Assembly (NCBI GenBank): GCA_028821515.1
Contig: JAPPGA010000068.1
Location: 21,790 to 85,789, forward strand
DNA length: 64,000 bases
Source: Gammaproteobacteria bacterium
Lineage (GTDB): Bacteria; Pseudomonadota; Gammaproteobacteria; Pseudomonadales; Azotimanducaceae
Reading direction: 5' to 3'
This document shows positions 58,479 to 64,000 of the stretch, one piece after another (positions within the stretch are counted from its first letter, which is position 1; every line of letters begins with the position of its first letter). Position numbers and translations under genes: made by a program. Below the pieces are notes generated by a model, which saw only the letters and a program-made list of their open reading frames with translations, was not told the DNA's origin and did not search any database.

Positions 58479-59411
58479 ATGTCGCAGCCCAAAGCTGTTG
58501 CGGCACATTTTATGGCGAGATGGGACAGGAACCCGGCGAGTTCGATACCTGACTGGTTCTGGCAGGCAGTAGAGACCCCGAGCGAGGAGCGGTTCGTCGA
58601 GGTCGAAGACTGCGATGTGTGCTATCGCGTGTGGGGAGGTGCCGAGGCCGCCGGCAAGCCAGGCATGCTGCTGATCCACGGCATGAACGCCCACAGCCGC
58701 TGGTGGGACTTCATCGCGCCCCAGTTCCTCACCGACTACCGGGTCGCCGCAATGGACCTGACCGGGATGGGCGACTCGGACTATCGCTACGTGTACGAGG
58801 CGGACACCTATGCCAGGGAGATCGTCGCGGTATGCGATGCGGCGGGATTCGACAGCGACGTGGTGGTCGTCGGACACAGTTTCGGCGGGGTCATGGCAGT
58901 CAAGGCGGCCAACCTCCATCCCGACCGGTTCGGCAGGCTGGTGCTCGTTGACTCGGGCATCCGCCATCCTGACGAACCCCCTTCCAACCAGCCGCTGATG
59001 GGCGGCGGCCGACCGAAGGCGTACCCCGACCGGGAGACCGCCGAGAACCGCTTTCGCCTGTACCCGCCGCAGCCCTGCGAGAACCAGTACATCATGGAGT
59101 ACATCGCCAGGCATTCGCTGCTGCGGGTAGACGGCGGCTGGGCCTGGAAGTTTGATGAGGAGTTGCCCCTGACCACCAAGGGCACCGATCGAACACCGGA
59201 GGACTACACAGGCATACCGATACCGGTCGGCATTGTGTACGGCGCCGAGAGCAAGTCCTTCACGGCCGGCACGCTCGAATACACGCTGAAACTGATCGGG
59301 CGCGACGTGCCGGTCGTCGCCGTGGAGGACGCCCAGCATCACGTCTTTCTCGATCAGCCCCTGGCGTTCATCGATGCATTGATGCAGGTACTGGATCGCC
59401 TCCCGTCATGA
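58479..59411 (+). CDS. Alpha/beta hydrolase
   Basis: [43 protein letters not shown] overlap with the next gene. Confidence 0.92.
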   Translation: MSQPKAVAAHFMARWDRNPASSIPDWFWQAVETPSEERFVEVEDCDVCYRVWGGAEAAGKPGMLLIHGMNAHSRWWDFIAPQFLTDYRVAAMDLTGMGDSDYRYVYEADTYAREIVAVCDAAGFDSDVVVVGHSFGGVMAVKAANLHPDRFGRLVLVDSGIRHPDEPPSNQPLMGGGRPKAYPDRETAENRFRLYPPQPCENQYIMEYIARHSLLRVDGGWAWKFDEELPLTTKGTDRTPEDYTGIPIPVGIVYGAESKSFTAGTLEYTLKLIGRDVPVVAVEDAQHHVFLDQPLAFIDALMQVLDRLPS

Positions 59412-60610
59412 CGGGCCTTATCGGCATTTGCCTGCTGCCCGTTATCGCCTGGCTCCTGTCCACCAACCGCAGTGCGATCAATTGGAGAACGGTGGGGGGC
59501 GCGTTCGGTTTGCAGGTCGCGGTAGGCGCCGCCGCGCTGTACCTCCCACCCGGGCGAGCCGTCCTCGAGTGGGTCGCCGCCGCCGCGAGCCGGATACTCG
59601 ACTACAGCCTCGCTGGAATAGAGTTCGTATTCGGCAGCCTCGCCTCCGACTCGTTCGGATTCATCTTCGCCTTCCGCGTGCTGCCCGTCATCGTCTTCTT
59701 CTCCGCCCTGATCGCGGTGCTCTACTACCTGCGCGTAATGACCTGGATCGTGCGGATTTTCGGGGGGCTGCTGCAGCGCGCGCTCCGCGCCAGTCGGCCG
59801 GAATCGATGTCCGCAGCGGCCAATGTCGTTGTCGGCCTGGTGGTCGCCCCGCTGGTTGTGCGGCCGTTCATCCCAACGATGACCCGATCCGAGCTGTTCG
59901 CCGTCATGGTCGGCGGCCTCGCCACGGTCGCGGGCTCGGTCATGGCGGGGTACGCGGCTGCCGGCATCGAGTTCAAGTACCTCATCGCGGCCTCCTTCAT
60001 GGCTGCGCCCGGCGGGCTCATGATGGCCAAACTCATGGTCCCAGAAACGGAGGAACCCAGAAACGACATCGCGGACATCGACGAAGGCCGCCCCGTGAAC
60101 ATCTTCGACGCGGCCGCCAACGGCGCAATGCTGGGTCTGCGAATCGCGGCCGCGGTGGGGGCCATGCTGATCGCGATCATCGGACTGATCGCCCTGCTGA
60201 ACGGCATCATCAGCTGGGCGGGCGGATTCTTCGGCGCACCCTTCCTGACCTTCCAGCAACTCATCGGCTGGCTGTTCATGCCGGTCGCATGGATCATCGG
60301 CATTCCCTGGGCGGAGGCAGCCCAGGCCGGCAGTTTCATCGGCCAGAAGATCGTCCTGAACGAGTTCGTCGCCTACCTCGACTTCGCCCCGCACATCTCC
60401 GACCTATCCGGCGGCACCGTCGTCATCGTCACCTTCGCGTTGTGCGGATTCGCAAACTTCGGCTCGGTCGCCATATTGCTCGGCGGCTTGAGCGCCATCG
60501 CGCCGAACCGCCGGGAGGACATCGCCCGGTTCGGCATGCGCGCCCTCGTTGCGGGCACGCTCGCGAACCTCATGAGTGCCTCGCTGGCCGGTGTCTTCGT
60601 GTGGTTATAG
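59408..60610 (+). CDS. Concentrative nucleoside transporter (NupC/CNT family)
   Basis: [73 protein letters not shown]. Confidence 0.93.
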   Translation: MTGLIGICLLPVIAWLLSTNRSAINWRTVGGAFGLQVAVGAAALYLPPGRAVLEWVAAAASRILDYSLAGIEFVFGSLASDSFGFIFAFRVLPVIVFFSALIAVLYYLRVMTWIVRIFGGLLQRALRASRPESMSAAANVVVGLVVAPLVVRPFIPTMTRSELFAVMVGGLATVAGSVMAGYAAAGIEFKYLIAASFMAAPGGLMMAKLMVPETEEPRNDIADIDEGRPVNIFDAAANGAMLGLRIAAAVGAMLIAIIGLIALLNGIISWAGGFFGAPFLTFQQLIGWLFMPVAWIIGIPWAEAAQAGSFIGQKIVLNEFVAYLDFAPHISDLSGGTVVIVTFALCGFANFGSVAILLGGLSAIAPNRREDIARFGMRALVAGTLANLMSASLAGVFVWL

Positions 60611-60658
60611 GTGTCCGGTTGCCTGCGAACCGATGGAGGTGATCCCCCGGGCTGCGGG

Positions 60659-63583
60659 ATGACATCCACCATGCGCCTTCGCAAACTGCTCGCGGCAGGA
60701 CCGTGCGGCGCCGGGAGCTCCTGCCTGCGCTGGCCCGCAGTCGCCTGGTCCGTCGCTGCGGTTCTGGCACTCGCGCCAAGTGGGGTGCTGGCGCAAGAGA
60801 CCACGACGGACGATCGGCAAGTGATCGAGGAGATCGTGGTGGTGGGATCGCTGATCACGCGCCGCGTGGTGTACGAGGGCAGCGCGCCGGTACAGACGCT
60901 GGATGCCGGGTTGTTCGAGTCGAGCGGCGCGGCGCAGCCAGCGGACATTCTCAAGAGCCTGACCGCAAACACAGGATCCTACATCGCCACCCAGCAGAAC
61001 AGCCTGCAGGGCAGTTCGCAGTTCAACCTGCGGGGACTGGGCCTGTCTTCGACGCTGACCCTGATCAACGGTCGGCGGGCCGGCCTGGCCCCGGTGGCCA
61101 ACGACGTCGGACATGGCTTCTTCGACATCAACACGTTGCCATTGGCGATGATCGAACGGGTCGAAATCCTTCGGGACGGCGCTTCGGCCACCTATGGCTC
61201 GCAGGCGGTGGCGGGGGTGGCGAACATCGTGACGCGCAAGGGCTTCGAAGGCCTGGAGTTCTTCGGCGGCTATCGAAGCGCCACCAACACGGCCTACGAC
61301 GCCGGTTTCGCGTCCGGGTTCGGTCTGCCCCAGGGCCACGTCAACCTGTATGGCGCCTGGCACGCGCAGGATGAGAATTTCCGGACCGATTTCGACTGGA
61401 TGATCCCGCGCGCCGTGGACCCTGACGGCGACGGCGACATCGTCGACGGCTCCTTCGACTCCGGGCGGGGTTCGCCAGGCAGCTTCCGCCGCGTGATGAC
61501 CGCACCGGACGGCCGTTACTTCCCCTTCCAGGTCGACGGCGTCAACGCGCCCCACTCTCCGGACCCGGATTGCCGGGCGGGAGGCGGCTACCCCAGCGAT
61601 TCGCTGTGCCGACTGGACTTCACCGACCAGCGCACGATGATCGCCGCCGAGCAAAGGGCCCAGTTCTTCACCGAAGCCGAGTTCCAGTTGAGCGAACGGC
61701 TGACCGTTCTTTCGGAGGTCGGCCACTCCTTCAACAGGATCGGTGACCGGGTAGGCAACATGCTGCTGGTCAACGGCAACGTGGAAGGCACCAACGAGAT
61801 CTTCGTGCCCGCCAGCCACCCCTTCAATTTCTGGACCGATCCGGACGGGGACGGCACCCTGACCCATGTCGCGCCCGCTGACTGGATTCCCGGCGTGCAC
61901 GAGGCGGTGCCACTCGGATACCTGGGCCGTCCCCTGGGCGCCGAAGCCAGCGGCCACAATTCAGGCCACGAAAAGCGACGTTTCAACAACCTGCGCGCGC
62001 TGCTCGGCGCCGAAGCCGCGCTCCCGGGGGATTGGACGGGAACATTCCACGTCGTGCATTCGCGCTCCCGCCTGCGGGTCAACGCGGATCGGCACTGGGA
62101 GGCGAAAGAGTTTGCCCGCGTGGTCGCCCAGGGACTGTGGAACCCGTTCGGCACCCGCCTGACCGCGCCCGATCTTGTCACCCCCAAGACCGTGGCCGAC
62201 GACGGGCTCGCACCGAGTCTGATCGGCAAGCGGGCGGCCAATGACGCCGAAATCTTGCGCCAGTTCGAGCGCATCCGCGAAGAAAGCGCAAAGAGCACCA
62301 TGGAGGTGGCGGAGTTCGTGGCATCGGGCGATCTGATGGAGTGGCGCGGCCAGCCGGTGTCGGTGGCGGCCGGCGCGCAGTATCGCCACCTGCATTATTC
62401 GCGGCAGCCGGACCCGCTCGACGCCATCGCCGCCGGCCCCCGGGATGTTCAGGAGTTTTCGGTGGCGGCGGATCAGCACGTCTGGGCGGCATTCGCAGAA
62501 GGCCTGACCTATTTCGGCCACCGCACCGAACTGCAGGTCGCCCTGCGCCACGAGAGCTACGACCGGGCAGGCAACACCACCGATCCGAAAATCTCCGCCC
62601 TCTTTGCCGCCACCGACTGGCTTTCCCTGCGCACTTCCTGGGGCACCTCCTTCCAGGCGCCCAGCGTGTTCCAGGCGGCCGGCAATACCGCCTCCCGCAC
62701 CTTGACCGATCCGTTCCGTTTCGATGCGCGGGGCGTGGGGCGATGCACCGTGGATCCCTCGGGCGCGATTCTTGAGCGCGGCGACAACTTCGCCTCCCCA
62801 ACGGTGCTTCGCGGCGCCCTGCTGCAACCGCAAACCGCCGACATGGCCAACTTCGGCGTGCTCTTCCGGCCACTGGACAACACCGCACTCAGCGTCGACT
62901 ACTGGGCGATCGACTACCGCAACGTCATCGCCCAGGGGCGCAGCTTCCAGGCCATACTGGAAGACGATTGCCGGGACGACGGGATGCCGAACGACCCGCG
63001 GGTGATGCGCGACCCCTCCGGCCAGATCGTCAGGGTGACCACGGATTACGAGAACATCGCCGTGGTCCAGGCACAGGGAATGGACCTGAACGCCTACTGG
63101 GACGTGGAAACGCCGGGAGGCCGTCTTCGCATCGGCGCCGACGCCACGCTGCTCACCCGCTACGACGTGGGCAACGCTGGCGGAGACCTATCAGACCAGT
63201 TGGGCACCCGCAACGACACGAACGGATTCGGTCCCACGCCCGAGCTGCGGTTCAACCTCAGCCTCGCCGGGAGTTGGGGGGCGCATGACGCCCGGCTCAC
63301 GCTGCGCTACATCGACTCCTACAAGAACGACGAAGTCGCGACGCTGCCGGAAATCGCTTCCTGGACAACGCTGGACCTGAACTACGGCTATTCCTTTGCC
63401 GGGCCAGCGAATGGGGAAGCGACGATTTCCCTAGGCGCCATCAACCTGACGGCCGAGGACCCTCCGCCGCTGCCGAGCGGGCGCACCGGCGCCCAACGCT
63501 ACAACCTGCGCCCGGGCTACGACGGCTTCGTGCATGACATCAGGGGCCGGGTGATGTATGCGCGTGTGAGCTGGCGGAAGTAG
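60659..63583 (+). CDS. TonB-dependent outer-membrane receptor
   Basis: EEIVVVGSLITRR plug start; IERVEILRDGASATYGSQAVAGVANIVTRKGFEG; C-terminal RGRVMYARVSWRK. Confidence 0.95.
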   Translation: MTSTMRLRKLLAAGPCGAGSSCLRWPAVAWSVAAVLALAPSGVLAQETTTDDRQVIEEIVVVGSLITRRVVYEGSAPVQTLDAGLFESSGAAQPADILKSLTANTGSYIATQQNSLQGSSQFNLRGLGLSSTLTLINGRRAGLAPVANDVGHGFFDINTLPLAMIERVEILRDGASATYGSQAVAGVANIVTRKGFEGLEFFGGYRSATNTAYDAGFASGFGLPQGHVNLYGAWHAQDENFRTDFDWMIPRAVDPDGDGDIVDGSFDSGRGSPGSFRRVMTAPDGRYFPFQVDGVNAPHSPDPDCRAGGGYPSDSLCRLDFTDQRTMIAAEQRAQFFTEAEFQLSERLTVLSEVGHSFNRIGDRVGNMLLVNGNVEGTNEIFVPASHPFNFWTDPDGDGTLTHVAPADWIPGVHEAVPLGYLGRPLGAEASGHNSGHEKRRFNNLRALLGAEAALPGDWTGTFHVVHSRSRLRVNADRHWEAKEFARVVAQGLWNPFGTRLTAPDLVTPKTVADDGLAPSLIGKRAANDAEILRQFERIREESAKSTMEVAEFVASGDLMEWRGQPVSVAAGAQYRHLHYSRQPDPLDAIAAGPRDVQEFSVAADQHVWAAFAEGLTYFGHRTELQVALRHESYDRAGNTTDPKISALFAATDWLSLRTSWGTSFQAPSVFQAAGNTASRTLTDPFRFDARGVGRCTVDPSGAILERGDNFASPTVLRGALLQPQTADMANFGVLFRPLDNTALSVDYWAIDYRNVIAQGRSFQAILEDDCRDDGMPNDPRVMRDPSGQIVRVTTDYENIAVVQAQGMDLNAYWDVETPGGRLRIGADATLLTRYDVGNAGGDLSDQLGTRNDTNGFGPTPELRFNLSLAGSWGAHDARLTLRYIDSYKNDEVATLPEIASWTTLDLNYGYSFAGPANGEATISLGAINLTAEDPPPLPSGRTGAQRYNLRPGYDGFVHDIRGRVMYARVSWRK

Positions 63584-63637
63584 TTCCCGACGACGCCGAA
63601 TGTCCCGGGGCCAGCAACAGTCAGTCGGTTTCTCCGC

Positions 63638-64000
63638 TCAGCCCCAGCTTAGCGTCCCGCCCGTCTGGTACTCCGTGACGCGGGTTTCGAAGAAGTTCTT
63701 CTCCTTCTTGAGGTCCATAACTTCGGACATCCACGGGAACGGGTTCTTGACGCCCGGGAAGTGCTCGTCGAGACCGATCTGGACGAGCCGGCGGTTGGCG
63801 ATGAATCGCAGGTAGTCGGCCATCATGTTGGCGTTCATGCCGAGCACGCCGCGCGGCATGGTGTCGCGGGCGTAGCGGATCTCGAGTTCCGTGCCTTCGA
63901 GGATCATCTGCTTGGCCAGTTCCTGCATGCCCTCGTCCCACAGGTGCGGGTTCTCGAGCTTGATCTGGTTGATCACGTCGATGCCGAAGTTCACGTGCAT
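63638..64000 (-). CDS. nrdB: Ribonucleotide reductase beta subunit, C-terminal part (truncated by window edge)
   Basis: MILEGTELEIRYARDTMPRGVLGMNANMMADYLRFIANRRLVQIGLDEHFPGVKNPFPWMSEVMDLKKEKNFFETRVTEYQTGGTLSWG. Confidence 0.93.
   Translation of the reverse strand: MHVNFGIDVINQIKLENPHLWDEGMQELAKQMILEGTELEIRYARDTMPRGVLGMNANMMADYLRFIANRRLVQIGLDEHFPGVKNPFPWMSEVMDLKKEKNFFETRVTEYQTGGTLSWG

Noticed and set aside
60605-61957. 450-aa minus-strand ORF opposite the TonB receptor
   Set aside because: Shadow ORF with no recognisable domain; overlaps the receptor plug.

Overview
A 64 kb, high-GC, gammaproteobacterial-type chromosomal window, mostly dense housekeeping and accessory metabolism. From left to right: an ABC-F fragment; an ECF sigma/anti-sigma/PDZ operon; SCP2-sulfotransferase-DUF1214-LLM genes; hemB, trxA and rho; hemCDXY; a Phd/VapC-type toxin-antitoxin pair; argH-lptM-lysA-dapF-xerC-HAD; comM; an esterase, a family-5 solute-binding protein and a cupin; thrC; amtB-glnK-TorF porin; cytochrome c5; tRNA-Phe; katG/oxyR; M16 peptidase; a two-component system; a DUF349 protein; a CDGSH protein; a hydrolase-CNT transporter-TonB receptor operon; and the 3' end of nrdB. 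There is no CRISPR array, rRNA, prophage or intact insertion sequence. The most interesting signals are non-coding or decayed: (1) a dispersed GTAG-hairpin (REP-like) repeat family with four clear copies and one degenerate copy, compensatory stem changes, and CTAG ends that form the stop codon of the upstream gene in three copies; (2) an unannotated structured RNA candidate (about 135 nt, perfect 11-bp closing stem, terminator) upstream of hemB on the minus strand; (3) a decayed duplicate of argH N-terminal codons next to hemC, with the toxin-antitoxin pair lying between the two copies; (4) an intact DDE-transposase-like ORF that appears to have lost catalytic Asp residues; (5) gene remnants of a solute-binding protein and an HTH antitoxin; (6) a long near-perfect inverted repeat upstream of the response regulator. 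All family assignments come from reading the sequence by eye; no database search was run.
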